NCBI RefSeq assembly: GCF_034670005.1
Contig: NZ_JAXMOH010000011.1
Coordinates: 62,001 to 126,000 of the forward strand
Length of the DNA: 64,000 nt
Source of the DNA: Thalassobius sp034670005
GTDB taxonomy: Bacteria; Pseudomonadota; Alphaproteobacteria; Rhodobacterales; Rhodobacteraceae
Direction of reading: 5' to 3'
Shown: piece after piece, positions 21,737-30,975 of the stretch
Layout: every line of letters begins with the position of its first letter
Position numbering within the stretch: the first letter of the stretch is position 1
Notes under the pieces: generated by a model
The model's database searches: none
Told to the model about the DNA's origin: nothing
Seen by the model: the letters and a program-made list of their open reading frames with translations, nothing else
Translations under genes and position numbers: made by a program

Positions 21737-22786
21737 ATGACTGACCTTTTTGAGAATCCCCTTCGCGGAACCGGCCTGCCCGATGCGACCCGATTTCCAC
21801 TGAGCGACGCGACAGCGGTTGGTGAATTGCTGTCCCTATGCCCGGCGCACAGCCAAACCGCGTTGCTGGACTTGCCGAACCTGGCCGCGCAGATGGGCAT
21901 TGCCAAGCTTTATGTCAAGGATGAACGGGACCGTATGGGGCTGGGCAGCTTCAAGGCACTTGGCGCCTCCTATGCTATCGCGCGGGAAGCGGCCGGAGTT
22001 GTTCAGGACGACGACTGGATACAGGCGCTTGCCGGTCGGGTTTTCGTCACCGCAAGTGCAGGAAATCACGGGTTATCGGTTGCAGTGGGCGCGCGGCTGT
22101 TCGGCGCCAGAGCAGTGATTTACCTGGCCAAGACGGTGCCCGAGGCCTTCGCAGAACGATTGCGGGCGAAAGGTGCCGATGTGGTGCGCGCCGGGGCAAC
22201 CTATGGTGCCAGCATGGAGGCGGCGGAAGCGGCGGCCGACGATAACGGCTGGACCCTGCTGTCGGACAGCTCATGGCCCGGATATGAGGACCTGCCCACG
22301 CGGGTAATGGAAGGCTATTTGCAGCTCGCAGCCGAGATTGCAGAGCAGATTGAAACGCCGCCCACGCATATTTTCCTTCAGGCCGGTGTTGGCGGATTGG
22401 CGGCGGCGGTTGCCGCCTATGCGCGGGCGGTCTGGGGAGCGAACCCGGTCATTATCGTCGTGGAACCCGACGCCGCCCCGGCACTGATTGAAAGCATCCG
22501 CGCCGGACGCCTGATCACAACCGAAGGTCCTGTGTCGTCGATGGGACGTCTGGATTGCAAAACGCCGTCGATGATCGCGCTGGCCGGTCTGGCACGCGAT
22601 GCCGATCTGTTCGTGACGATCAGCGAAGACGAGGCTGCAACGGCGGTTGCCCGGCTGGCCGAAAGCGGATTGCCGACAACCCCGTCCGGCGGGGCCGGAT
22701 TGGCCGCATTGTTCGCCGCGCGTCCCGAACTTGGTGCGCAAGCCCGCGTTCTCGCCATTCTGAGCGAAGGACCCGAAGATGGCTGA
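21737..22786 (+). CDS. Diaminopropionate ammonia-lyase-like PLP enzyme
   Basis: A 349-aa fold-type II PLP enzyme closest in sequence to diaminopropionate ammonia-lyase, which turns 2,3-diaminopropionate into pyruvate and two ammonia. Lys73 in GSFKALGASYA is the expected Schiff-base lysine; SAGNHGLSVAVGA and the phosphate-binding loop LQAGVGGLAAA follow, and SEGPEDG ends the protein. The enterobacterial enzyme is nearly 50 aa longer, so specificity may differ. The ATG at 21737 is chosen because AAAGGAG lies upstream; the open frame before it lacks family similarity. It overlaps the next gene by 8 nt. Confidence 0.8.
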   Translation: MTDLFENPLRGTGLPDATRFPLSDATAVGELLSLCPAHSQTALLDLPNLAAQMGIAKLYVKDERDRMGLGSFKALGASYAIAREAAGVVQDDDWIQALAGRVFVTASAGNHGLSVAVGARLFGARAVIYLAKTVPEAFAERLRAKGADVVRAGATYGASMEAAEAAADDNGWTLLSDSSWPGYEDLPTRVMEGYLQLAAEIAEQIETPPTHIFLQAGVGGLAAAVAAYARAVWGANPVIIVVEPDAAPALIESIRAGRLITTEGPVSSMGRLDCKTPSMIALAGLARDADLFVTISEDEAATAVARLAESGLPTTPSGGAGLAALFAARPELGAQARVLAILSEGPEDG

Positions 22787-23942
22787 ACCGTCGCTGATCT
22801 TTCCGGCAACGGAATACCGGCTACGGGTGACGCGCCTGCAACGGCGGATGCAGGCGGACGGGCAGGACGCGCTTTTACTGACGACGCCCGCAGATGTGTT
22901 TTATGTCACTGGCTTCTTGACCCGGTTCTGGGAAAGCCCGGCGCGGCCGTGGTTCATTGTCGTCCCTGCCACAGGCGCCCCCATCGCCGTGATCCCCGCC
23001 ATCGGGGCCGACCTGATGCGGCGCTGTTGGGTGACGGATATTCGCATATGGGATGCGCCGGACCCGGAAGATGACGGTGTGAGCCTGCTGGCCGACACAC
23101 TGACCGCTTTGGTACCCGAAACGGGGTCTATCGGGGTGCCGATGCGGCTTGAAACCCAACTGCGGATGCCACTGGCCGACTACGCCCGGGTGGGCGCGCG
23201 CATCGCGCCGCGCCGTTTCGTCGATGCGACCGATACGGTACAACGAGTGCGCGAGGTCAAATCCGAGGCTGAGATCGAAAAGATCCGGGCGATTTGCGGC
23301 GTTGCAGATCGCACTTTTGCCCGTGTGCCGGATTTTGCCGGGGCGGGCCGTCCGCTTGATCAGGTGTTCCGCGATTTCCAGATCGCCCTGTTGCAGGAAG
23401 GCGCGGATTGGGTGAGCTATGTCGCCGGCGGCGCCGGTCCGGGCGGGTATGGCGATGTGATTTCTCCGGCAGGGTCGCGCCCGCTTGCCCCGGGTGATGT
23501 GCTGATGCTTGACACCGGGGCGGTGCGCGATGGGTATTTCTGCGATTTTGACCGGAATTATGCCATTGGCAAAGCCGATGACGCCGCGCGCCGGGCCCAT
23601 GCCGCGCTGTTTACGGCAACAGATGTGGCGCTGTCGGATCTGCGCCCGGGCATGACCGCGCGCGATCTGTATGACCTTCTGACCGGAGCGCTGCACATGC
23701 AGGGTGCCAAGCCCGGCAGCGGTCGCTTGGGCCACGGGCTTGGCGTCACGTTGACCGAATGGCCATCAGTCACAGCAAAGGACGGCACAGTGCTGCGCGA
23801 AGGCATGGTTTTGACACTGGAACCAGGCGTCGAAATCGCGCCGGGAAAGATCATGGTACACGAAGAAAACATCGTACTTCGCGCGGATGGGGCCGAACTT
23901 CTGTCGGCCCGTACCCCGCCCGAATTACCGGAGTTCCACTGA
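22779..23942 (+). CDS. M24 family metallopeptidase (Xaa-Pro peptidase/creatinase/ectoine hydrolase type)
   Basis: A 387-aa pita-bread hydrolase. The N-terminal creatinase-like domain (to about residue 150) is followed by the catalytic domain with all five metal ligands visible: Asp in MLDTGAV, Asp in FDRNYAIG, His in GHGLGVTL, Glu in LTLEPGVE and Glu in VHEENIVL. The family covers proline peptidases, creatinase and the ectoine hydrolase DoeA/EutD; context with a PLP lyase and a racemase-like gene favours a small amide substrate over peptides. It overlaps both neighbours, so the three genes are translationally coupled. Confidence 0.85.
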   Translation: MAEPSLIFPATEYRLRVTRLQRRMQADGQDALLLTTPADVFYVTGFLTRFWESPARPWFIVVPATGAPIAVIPAIGADLMRRCWVTDIRIWDAPDPEDDGVSLLADTLTALVPETGSIGVPMRLETQLRMPLADYARVGARIAPRRFVDATDTVQRVREVKSEAEIEKIRAICGVADRTFARVPDFAGAGRPLDQVFRDFQIALLQEGADWVSYVAGGAGPGGYGDVISPAGSRPLAPGDVLMLDTGAVRDGYFCDFDRNYAIGKADDAARRAHAALFTATDVALSDLRPGMTARDLYDLLTGALHMQGAKPGSGRLGHGLGVTLTEWPSVTAKDGTVLREGMVLTLEPGVEIAPGKIMVHEENIVLRADGAELLSARTPPELPEFH

Positions 23943-24688
23943 TGGCATCCTTTCCCTACCGTCTGACCGGTCCGATCGGAACCAAGGCAACGCTTGGCCT
24001 GATCGTGCTGCAGGTCGATGAAACGGTGGAACAGGATTTCCGCCGGGCCTTTGCGCTGCCCGATGTCGCCCTTCATATTTCGCGCATCCCGTCAGGGGCT
24101 GAATTAACCCCGGATACGATTGCCGCGATGGAGGCAGAATTACCGCGCGCCGCCGCTTTGTTGCCACCCGCAGCGGCGTTCGATGCCGTCGGATATGCCT
24201 GTACCTCGGGCACCACGCTGATCGGGGCCCAGAGGGTCGCGTCTCTTGTTTCGGGCAGCGTGAACACCCGTGCTGTCAGCAATCCGTTAACCGCCAGCGT
24301 CGCAGCATTGCAGGCGGTCAATGCCCGGTCAATCGCCATCGTATCCCCCTATATCGCTTCGGTCGCCGATTCCGTTTCCGCGACGTTCGGCGCGCACGGC
24401 TTCGATGTGCGCAACACGATTTCCTTCGGCGAAGAAATCGAGGCCCGGGTTGCGAGGATCGACCCGCAGTCGATCCATGACGCGGCGATGCAAGCGGGAA
24501 GGACGGAAGGAGCTGAAGCGGTGTTTCTATCCTGCACTAATCTACGCACATTCGACATTATTGACGATCTGGAAAACCGGCTTGGCATGCCGGTGATCAG
24601 CAGCAATCAGGCGCTGATCTGGCACATGGCCCGCAGCGCAGGTGCGCCGCTGACCGCCCAAGCGCCGGGCGGTTTGTTCCGGCTCTGA
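23942..24688 (+). CDS. Asp/Glu racemase / maleate isomerase / arylmalonate decarboxylase-like protein
   Basis: A 248-aa protein of the Asp/Glu racemase superfamily branch that includes maleate isomerase, arylmalonate decarboxylase and rhizobial EutA. The two catalytic cysteines of the family are present, in VGYACTSGTTLIGA (N-terminal half) and FLSCTNLRTFDII (C-terminal half). The start codon overlaps the previous stop by one base (TGATG). Rhizobial ectoine-utilisation operons combine EutA with an M24 hydrolase and a PLP dehydratase, which resembles this trio, but no ectoine transporter is adjacent. Confidence 0.8.
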   Translation: MASFPYRLTGPIGTKATLGLIVLQVDETVEQDFRRAFALPDVALHISRIPSGAELTPDTIAAMEAELPRAAALLPPAAAFDAVGYACTSGTTLIGAQRVASLVSGSVNTRAVSNPLTASVAALQAVNARSIAIVSPYIASVADSVSATFGAHGFDVRNTISFGEEIEARVARIDPQSIHDAAMQAGRTEGAEAVFLSCTNLRTFDIIDDLENRLGMPVISSNQALIWHMARSAGAPLTAQAPGGLFRL

Positions 24689-24725
24689 TCCGGCGCGGCC
24701 TACCGTGGTCCGGGCAGGCGCCTAG

Positions 24726-25514
24726 TCAGATGTGCCCGATTTCGCGCAGGAATTCGGTCAGTGCGGCGGTGTATTCCTCTGGCTGTTCGACACAGGGCAG
24801 ATGGCCGGCCTTGCGGATCAGGTGGAATTTCGAGCCGGGGATCAGGTTTACCGTTTCGCGCACCAGATCGGGCGGAGTCGATCCGTCTTCTGATCCGGCG
24901 ATCCCGAGCGCAGGCAGGCGCAAACCGCTGGTGGGCGTGTAGAAATCAGTGCCCGAAATCGCCGCACAGCAGCCGATATAGCCCTCGACCGGCTGTCGCA
25001 CCATCATATTGCGCCATGCGCTCAATTCGACGGTTTCGCGGAAGGGGCGGGAAAACCAGCGTTCCATAGTGGCGTCGGCCAGTGCTTCGATACCGTTCTG
25101 CCGGGTCGCGGCGATCCGGTCTTGCCACATTTCGGGTTGGCCGATCTTGGCTGCGGTGTTCGACAGCACCAGCGCACGCACCAGATCAAGCCGCTTGACC
25201 GCCAAGCCTTGTGCGATCATGCCACCGATGGACAGGCCGACGAAGACGCAATCCTTGATCTCCAGATGGTCGAGCAGCCGTTCGGTATCGCGTACCAGCA
25301 TACCCATCGAATAGGGACCGGGCGGGCAATCGGAAAGCCCGTGGCCACGTTTGTCGAAGCGGATGATGCGCAGGCCCTCGGGCAAGCGCGGTACGATCTT
25401 ATCCCAGAGCCGGAAATCGGTGCCGAGCGAATTGGCGAAGACGATCGGAGCGCCCGCGGGATCGCCGTCTTCGCGGTAGTGCAGCTTGATGTCTCCGAGA
25501 TCGGCGATTTGCAT
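24726..25514 (-). CDS. pcaD: 3-oxoadipate enol-lactonase
   Basis: Alpha/beta hydrolase of the beta-ketoadipate pathway, hydrolysing 3-oxoadipate enol-lactone. The 262-aa protein has FANSLGTDFRLWDKI, the nucleophile elbow GLSIGGMIAQGLA, Asp in GSEDGSTPP and His in AGHLPCVEQPEEY, the usual PcaD pattern. The ATG at 25512-25514 follows AAGGA. No other pca gene is present in the window, so either it is an orphan or the substrate is a related lactone. It is last in the minus-strand run beginning with the haloacid dehalogenase gene. Confidence 0.75.
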   Translation of the reverse strand: MQIADLGDIKLHYREDGDPAGAPIVFANSLGTDFRLWDKIVPRLPEGLRIIRFDKRGHGLSDCPPGPYSMGMLVRDTERLLDHLEIKDCVFVGLSIGGMIAQGLAVKRLDLVRALVLSNTAAKIGQPEMWQDRIAATRQNGIEALADATMERWFSRPFRETVELSAWRNMMVRQPVEGYIGCCAAISGTDFYTPTSGLRLPALGIAGSEDGSTPPDLVRETVNLIPGSKFHLIRKAGHLPCVEQPEEYTAALTEFLREIGHI

Positions 25515-25618
25515 GGCTGGGTCCTTCGGTAGTCGGGTTTTTGGGAAAGTCGGGGAAAATCGGGCCGGGGTCAAATGGGGATTCATCCGAGCGATGAAAC
25601 TGGCCCGGCTTTCGCCTT

Positions 25619-26821
25619 TTAACCCTCCTCAACCCCCATCCGGATATGCGCCATGATCTGACCGTGGTCGGAGGCGAGCTTGTTATAGGGTGCCTCAGGG
25701 TGCGATCCGTCCGTGATGTGATCGTTGAAGGTACTGAAATATTTCATTTCGCCGATCCGTTTCTTGTAATCGGGATGGAAATGGCGACTTAGGAAAATCT
25801 GGTCGATGGATTCGTAGACACCGCCGAAGGCCGCCGTGTAGACCATGTCGCGCATGGATTTGCGCACGAACAGCTTTTCCGCCGAATGCAGCCGCACCCG
25901 GTCGACCGCGTCGGTGATCAGCTTGGCCTCTTCACGGGAATAGCGGTCGGCTTCGTGCTGAGCATTGTGGCGCAGCATCCAAGCATAGTTGATGAACGGG
26001 ATTTCACCCGCGACGATTTCGGAGCTGACCGAATGTTCGCCGTCGTTGAAATCGCCAAGCGCGATGACCGGACGGCCCATGTCCAGTTCGGCCAGAATGG
26101 CGCGGCGCAGCACCCAGGCTTCGGCCATGCGGCGCAACGCGCTGCCCAGGCTGCCCATTGCACGGCCCGCCGGGTCATAGCGGGTCAGGTCCGCTTCGGG
26201 CGCGAAGGGCGCGCCGGGCGGCTTGATATATTCGCCCAGTTTCGATTTGAAATGGCAACAGAAAACGGTGACCACCTGACCTCCGATCGGGACCCGAACC
26301 TTGAGGATCGGGCGCGATAGGCGGGAAATCGTATAGTGACCTGCATCTTCGCCGGTCAGTTCGCGGAACGGGATGGTGAGAGGGTGATCAAGGTCCTGAA
26401 TGATCTCAGGGTCTTCGGCAAAGCCCATGCGCGACAGGATGGCAACGCCCGGGCGACGTTGCCCCGGCACGCCGGTATCGTTGCTGTTGGGGGCAAAGGC
26501 CAACGCGGCATCGCGGTAAGGCGTATAGCCCAATTTTCTGAATATCGCCTTTTTGTGATAGCGTTTCGACGCGTCGGGGATCACTGCGGCGTTATAGGCC
26601 TCACCCCGGATATCGGCCTCTTCGATCACCTCGCGCAGGGCGGCTTCCTCGAACACTTCCTGAAACCCGACGATATCGGCGTCCATGGTCAGAACCTGAT
26701 CAGCGACCCAGTCGAGTTTCCAGGCGTATTCTTCCTGCGTGTAGGTCTGGAACTGATAATATTCCTGCTCGGCACCGATCAGGTTTTTGATATTGAAACT
26801 GGCGATGGTGAAATGGGTCAT
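25619..26821 (-). CDS. Endonuclease/exonuclease/phosphatase (EEP) family protein
   Basis: A 400-aa EEP-superfamily phosphodiesterase. The N-terminal FTIASFNIKNL supplies the conserved Asn, QEVFEE the metal Glu, CCHFKSKL the mid His, ALGDFNDGE the Asp-Asn pair and ASDHGQIMAH the C-terminal Asp-His. The start MTHFTIASFN matches family members; the frame is open upstream but without similarity. The substrate may be nucleic acid, a phospholipid or another phosphodiester and cannot be told. No signal peptide is seen. Confidence 0.8.
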   Translation of the reverse strand: MTHFTIASFNIKNLIGAEQEYYQFQTYTQEEYAWKLDWVADQVLTMDADIVGFQEVFEEAALREVIEEADIRGEAYNAAVIPDASKRYHKKAIFRKLGYTPYRDAALAFAPNSNDTGVPGQRRPGVAILSRMGFAEDPEIIQDLDHPLTIPFRELTGEDAGHYTISRLSRPILKVRVPIGGQVVTVFCCHFKSKLGEYIKPPGAPFAPEADLTRYDPAGRAMGSLGSALRRMAEAWVLRRAILAELDMGRPVIALGDFNDGEHSVSSEIVAGEIPFINYAWMLRHNAQHEADRYSREEAKLITDAVDRVRLHSAEKLFVRKSMRDMVYTAAFGGVYESIDQIFLSRHFHPDYKKRIGEMKYFSTFNDHITDGSHPEAPYNKLASDHGQIMAHIRMGVEEG

Positions 26822-27026
26822 GGGAATGGGGCCTGTCAAAAAGGTGGCAGTCTGCGGCAGCAGATGCGTTGGCCCCAGACAACCGCGAAACAGCTTTGCA
26901 ATCAAGCCGGGGGCGCCTAAATTGACGGCGGATGCCTGTTTGAAGGTATCGCAATTCCCAATGGGCGAACAAAGAAACCGGGTTGCTGTCTGCCGCCGGA
27001 CGGACGCTTGATCATAGCGGGCCGTG

Positions 27027-27998
27027 TCAGGCGTGATCCTGCAAAGCCTGAATGAACATGGCCGGGTCCACATTGCCGCCTGAAGCGATCGCGATCACCG
27101 TGGCACCCTCGATTTCGTCGCGATGAAACAGCGCTGCCGCCAACGCAGCCGCGCCCCCCGGTTCGATCACGATCTTCAACCGCAAGAAGGCCAATGCCAT
27201 GGCACGCAGGCAGTCTGTGTCGCTGACCGCGATGCCGCTACCGCAAAGCCGCTGCATGATCGGGAAGGTCAGATCGCCCGGCTGCGGCGTGATGATCGCG
27301 TCGCAGATTGAGCCGGAAAGCCGCGGATTGCGTTCGATATGGCCGCTGGCAATCGACCGTTTCACATCGTCGAACCCTTCGGGTTCGCAGGGGCGCACGA
27401 CCATTTCGGGCGCGTATTTTTCCAGCGCCAGCGCCACGCCCGAGGTCAACCCGCCGCCGCCGCAAGGGATCAGGACTTCGGCCTGCTCAACGCCATACAC
27501 GGAGGCTTGTTGCGCGATTTCCAGACCCGCTGTTCCCTGACCCGCGATCACCTGCGGGTCGTCGAAGGGCTTGATCAGGACCAATCCGCGGTCTTCTGCC
27601 AATGCTGCCCCGAGCGCGTCGCGGTCTTCGGTCGTGCGGTCATATAGCACCACTTCGGCACCCAATGCGCGGGTGTTGTCGATTTTCAGCTTTGGGGCGT
27701 CGGAAGGCATCACGATCACCGCCGGTACGCCATGCTGTTGAGCGGCATAAGCCACGCCCTGAGCATGGTTGCCGCTGGAAAAGGCGATCACACCACGGGA
27801 GCGGGTTTCGGGATCAAGCGCCGACAGCGCAGACCAGCCGCCACGAAATTTGAAGCTGCCGGTATGTTGCAGGCATTCGGGTTTCACGAAAACCCGGCGC
27901 CCGGCAATGTCATCGAGAAACGGCGACGACAGTAGCGGGGTTTGCCGGGCATGTCCCGAGAGCCGTTCTGCGGCGGCTTCGATCATGTCGATATTCAT
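27027..27998 (-). CDS. Threonine/serine dehydratase (fold-type II PLP enzyme)
   Basis: A 323-aa PLP enzyme of the threonine ammonia-lyase/serine racemase/EutB group. Lys50 in HTGSFKFRGGW is the Schiff-base lysine, SSGNHAQGVA binds substrate, and the tetraglycine phosphate loop reads PCGGGGLTSG. There is no ACT regulatory domain, so this is the catabolic type. It follows the alpha/beta hydrolase by 4 nt. Serine, threonine, 3-hydroxyaspartate or an ectoine intermediate are all possible substrates. Confidence 0.85.
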   Translation of the reverse strand: MNIDMIEAAAERLSGHARQTPLLSSPFLDDIAGRRVFVKPECLQHTGSFKFRGGWSALSALDPETRSRGVIAFSSGNHAQGVAYAAQQHGVPAVIVMPSDAPKLKIDNTRALGAEVVLYDRTTEDRDALGAALAEDRGLVLIKPFDDPQVIAGQGTAGLEIAQQASVYGVEQAEVLIPCGGGGLTSGVALALEKYAPEMVVRPCEPEGFDDVKRSIASGHIERNPRLSGSICDAIITPQPGDLTFPIMQRLCGSGIAVSDTDCLRAMALAFLRLKIVIEPGGAAALAAALFHRDEIEGATVIAIASGGNVDPAMFIQALQDHA

Positions 27999-28002
27999 TG
28001 CT

Positions 28003-28836
28003 TTATGCCTGCTTCAGTTTTTCCAGCCAATCCGACAGGGCAACTTGCGCTTCGGCTTCGTCCAGAAACGGAATATGCGCCCGGTCGGGAACATGGGCAA
28101 CGATCAGATCAGGATTGCGCCGCTTCATCTCCGCAACTGTTTCAAAACTGAGCAGGTCGGAATTTGCACCGTGGATAATGGCGCAGGGCAGCGGAGCGAT
28201 TGCGTCGAAATAGGGCCAGAGATCGGCCGTACCGGTCGCTCCGGCCTCGATCACCGCGTCGCGCAGTTTCGGATCATAGTTCAGCCTGACACCTTCTGGG
28301 GTCTCGACATGGGTATGGGTGACCTCCTTGCGCCAGCGGTTCAGCGGGACACCGGGGAAAAGCGGTTCCATCGCCTTTTTGCGCATGGCGGCGGCTTCGT
28401 CAAAATCCTTGAAATCCGGATGGCGGCCAAGATGGCCCATGATGTAATCAAGTCCGCCAGTTTCCAGTACCGGGCCGATATCGTTCAGACAGATGCCCAG
28501 CAACCGATCCTTGGCAACCGCTGCCAATCCCATCGAAATCAGTCCGCCACGCGAGGTGCCGAGGATCGCGGTCTTGTCGATGCCGAGGTGATCGAGCAAT
28601 TCCAGCGCATCCTTGGATTCACGCGGGACGTTGTAGCTGAGATAATCTTCAGCCCAGTCCGATTGGCCGCGACCACGATAATCGAGCCGGATCATCCGGT
28701 ATCCAGCCAGTTGCGGCGCGACAAAATCGAAATCGCGTGCGTTTCGGGTCAGTCCCGACAGGCACAAAACCGGCATGCCCTGCCCTTGGTCTTCGTAATG
28801 CAGGGACAGGCCGTCAGAGGTGGTAAATCGGGGCAT
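28003..28836 (-). CDS. Alpha/beta hydrolase
   Basis: A 277-aa alpha/beta-fold hydrolase with oxyanion segment LCLSGLTRNARDFD, nucleophile elbow LGTSRGGLISMGLA and a late His in VPDRAHIPFLDEAEA. It overlaps the upstream haloacid dehalogenase gene by one base and precedes the dehydratase by 4 nt, so the three form an operon. The substrate is unknown; lactones or esters are typical. Confidence 0.85.
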   Translation of the reverse strand: MPRFTTSDGLSLHYEDQGQGMPVLCLSGLTRNARDFDFVAPQLAGYRMIRLDYRGRGQSDWAEDYLSYNVPRESKDALELLDHLGIDKTAILGTSRGGLISMGLAAVAKDRLLGICLNDIGPVLETGGLDYIMGHLGRHPDFKDFDEAAAMRKKAMEPLFPGVPLNRWRKEVTHTHVETPEGVRLNYDPKLRDAVIEAGATGTADLWPYFDAIAPLPCAIIHGANSDLLSFETVAEMKRRNPDLIVAHVPDRAHIPFLDEAEAQVALSDWLEKLKQA

Positions 28837-29522
28837 CAGGACCTCGCTAAATCGGGGATCTGGGTCAAATCTGTCAAGACATGGTCGGGGGTGGAATGCA
28901 GTCGATCCATCGGGTCACCGGCGCGATTCACCCAAGCGGTGACAAAGCCATAGCCGCCCGCCGCCGCCGCATCCCAGCCGTTTGAGGACACGAACAACGC
29001 CTGTTCATTGCTGCAGCCAAAGCGTTGGCCGACAAGTTCATAGACCGCTGGGGCGGGTTTGAAGATGCCAACGCTTTCAACTGACAGCACATCGTCGAGC
29101 AGATCGCCAATCCCGGCGCTGTCTACCGCACCCTGAAGCATGTCCGGCGACCCGTTCGACAGGATCGCGGTATTCAGTCCGGCTGCTTTCAGATCGGCTA
29201 GCATCTTCGGTACTTCCGGATATGCCTGCAATTGCCAATACAGAGCCAGCAGTCGTTCGCGCAGGTCGGTATCGCCTTGCAATCCGCAGGCTTCCAATGC
29301 CCAGTCGAGGCCATCTTGGGTGACTTGCCAGAAATCGGTGTGATTGCCGGTCAGGGCACGCATCCAGCTGTACTGCAACTGCTTTAGGCGCCAGTATTCG
29401 GCCAGTTTGGGCCAGGTTTCAGCCAATTTGTCACCTCCCGGCCCGGCGGCAGCCTGCCGTGCGGCGGCAGCGACGTCGAACAAAGTTCCGTAGGCGTCGA
29501 ATACGCACGTTGTAATCTTCAT
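28836..29522 (-). CDS. Haloacid dehalogenase type II
   Basis: A 228-aa HAD-superfamily enzyme of the L-2-haloacid dehalogenase class. The nucleophile is Asp9 in FDAYGTLFDV; LSNGSPDML gives motif II, the lysine in FKPAPAVYELV motif III, and VSSNGWDAAAAGGYGF the type II dehalogenase motif with the Ser-Ser-Asn-Gly-Trp-Asp stretch. These support dehalogenase over phosphatase activity. It is first in a minus-strand operon with an alpha/beta hydrolase and a dehydratase. Marine Roseobacters often use such enzymes on halogenated acids. Confidence 0.88.
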   Translation of the reverse strand: MKITTCVFDAYGTLFDVAAAARQAAAGPGGDKLAETWPKLAEYWRLKQLQYSWMRALTGNHTDFWQVTQDGLDWALEACGLQGDTDLRERLLALYWQLQAYPEVPKMLADLKAAGLNTAILSNGSPDMLQGAVDSAGIGDLLDDVLSVESVGIFKPAPAVYELVGQRFGCSNEQALFVSSNGWDAAAAGGYGFVTAWVNRAGDPMDRLHSTPDHVLTDLTQIPDLARS

Positions 29523-29755
29523 GAAGATTTCCTCCCTTCTGCAACGTTTGCACTTCTGACACGTCAGCGAAAGATCGGAGTTTTACGTAGTAGTACGTTT
29601 GCAGTTCAGGACCGGTCTGATCAACTACTGGACGCGATCCGGGCAGATTTGCAATCGCGTTCGGCTGCGGTTAGGCTTGCTCCATCATCCAGAGCACCCG
29701 CCTGACCAGATACGGCGGCCTCATTTTCCAATCCCCCCACATCACAGGACATTCA

Positions 29756-30184
29756 ATGACTCAGGTTAAAACGGGAGACACCGTTCGTATTCACTATACC
29801 GGCACTTTGGCAGATGGATCGGTTTTCGACAGTTCAGAAGGTCGGGAACCGCTGGAATTCCAGGTTGATGCCGGGCAGATCATTCCGGGACTCGACGCGG
29901 CGATGCCGGGGATGAAGGTCGGTGACAAGAAAGTTGTCGAAGTGCCTTGCGACCAAGCCTATGGCGAAGCCAATCCACAGGCCGTTCAGGCCGTGCCACG
30001 CACCGAAATTCCCGCTGATCTGCCGCTTGAGGTCGGATCCCAGCTGCAGGTACAGACCGCTGATGGTCAGGTATTGCCGGTCACCATCGCCGAAGTGACC
30101 GACGAAACAGTGACGCTGGACGCCAATCATCCGCTGGCCGGCGAAGCACTGACCTTTGCCATCGAACTGGTCAGCATCGCCTGA
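29756..30184 (+). CDS. FKBP-type peptidyl-prolyl isomerase (SlyD-like)
   Basis: A 142-aa FKBP of the SlyD type, combining a prolyl isomerase domain (VRIHYTGTLADGSVFDSS near the N-terminus) with an inserted chaperone flap (about residues 70-120). It ends without the His/Cys-rich metal-binding tail seen in enterobacterial SlyD. It is transcribed alone, with a strong terminator downstream and a 233-nt interval upstream shared with the divergent dehalogenase operon. Confidence 0.9.
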   Translation: MTQVKTGDTVRIHYTGTLADGSVFDSSEGREPLEFQVDAGQIIPGLDAAMPGMKVGDKKVVEVPCDQAYGEANPQAVQAVPRTEIPADLPLEVGSQLQVQTADGQVLPVTIAEVTDETVTLDANHPLAGEALTFAIELVSIA

Positions 30185-30257
30185 GCGGGGCATTCCTGCT
30201 TCATCGGGTTCGATCGGAAAACCGAGTTACGTTTGCAAGCGTCGTAAAGGCGTTTCC

Positions 30258-30284
30258 GCAAGGCGCGTAAGCGCCTTGCTTTTT
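30258..30284 (+). terminator. Intrinsic terminator after the SlyD-like gene
   Basis: A perfect 9-bp stem (arms 30258-30266 and 30271-30279) with a GTAA loop, followed immediately by five T. It stands about 75 nt after the stop codon and is a textbook rho-independent terminator. Confidence 0.85.
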
Positions 30285-30387
30285 GCCTGCTTCCATCCGA
30301 AACGAACCAGCGCGGCGTTGGGCGAAAGACTTGGTTTGCAGTCAAGCTGTGCTAGGCTAGCCAATCAACCTGACGTGAGGCACCCAA

Positions 30388-30975
30388 ATGAGCAACAAAA
30401 CCGAAACCCTTCTTGAGCGTATCCGCGAGTTGCAGGAACAGGTCGAGGTGGAGCTAGCCAAGCGTCGCCGCGCGTTCCGGTATGAGCTGGAAAACGGGCG
30501 CGTGGTTTTTGACGAAGAGGTGCGCAAGCAGCACCGGCTATTGCGGGTGACGCTGCTGCGCTTTCTGGCCCGGACAAGGCCGTTGGTGGTGCTGTCCGCG
30601 CCGGTGATCTATGCGTTGATCGTGCCCTTTGCCATTCTGGACCTGTTCGTGACCATCTACCACGCGATCTGTTTCCCGGTTTACGGCATCCCCAAGGTGC
30701 GGCGCCGCGATCATATACGGTTAGATCGTCAACATCTGGCCTATCTCAACGGATTGCAAAAGCTGAACTGTATTTATTGCGGATATTGCAACGGGGTAAT
30801 CGGTTATACCCGTGAAATCGCTGGCCGGACCGAAGCTTATTGGTGCCCGATCAAACATTCCGACCGGATCGAAGCCCCGCATGACTACTACACCGGCTTC
30901 GTGGATTATGGCGATGGTGAACGCTTTCAAGCCGGCCTGGCAAAATCGCGCCGTGAATTGAAAGATTTGGAATGA
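30388..30975 (+). CDS. Conserved membrane protein with a four-cysteine cluster, function unknown
   Basis: A 195-aa protein. Residues 1-50 form a charged, coiled-coil-like helix; about 62-98 is hydrophobic and probably one membrane hairpin or a long membrane helix; the C-terminal part carries Cys128, Cys131 and Cys134 (CIYCGYCNG) and Cys153 (YWCPIKHSD), spaced like a zinc or iron-sulfur site. The next gene overlaps its end by 4 nt (ATGA), so they are co-translated. I recognise it as a conserved bacterial type but know no assigned function. Confidence 0.75.
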   Translation: MSNKTETLLERIRELQEQVEVELAKRRRAFRYELENGRVVFDEEVRKQHRLLRVTLLRFLARTRPLVVLSAPVIYALIVPFAILDLFVTIYHAICFPVYGIPKVRRRDHIRLDRQHLAYLNGLQKLNCIYCGYCNGVIGYTREIAGRTEAYWCPIKHSDRIEAPHDYYTGFVDYGDGERFQAGLAKSRRELKDLE

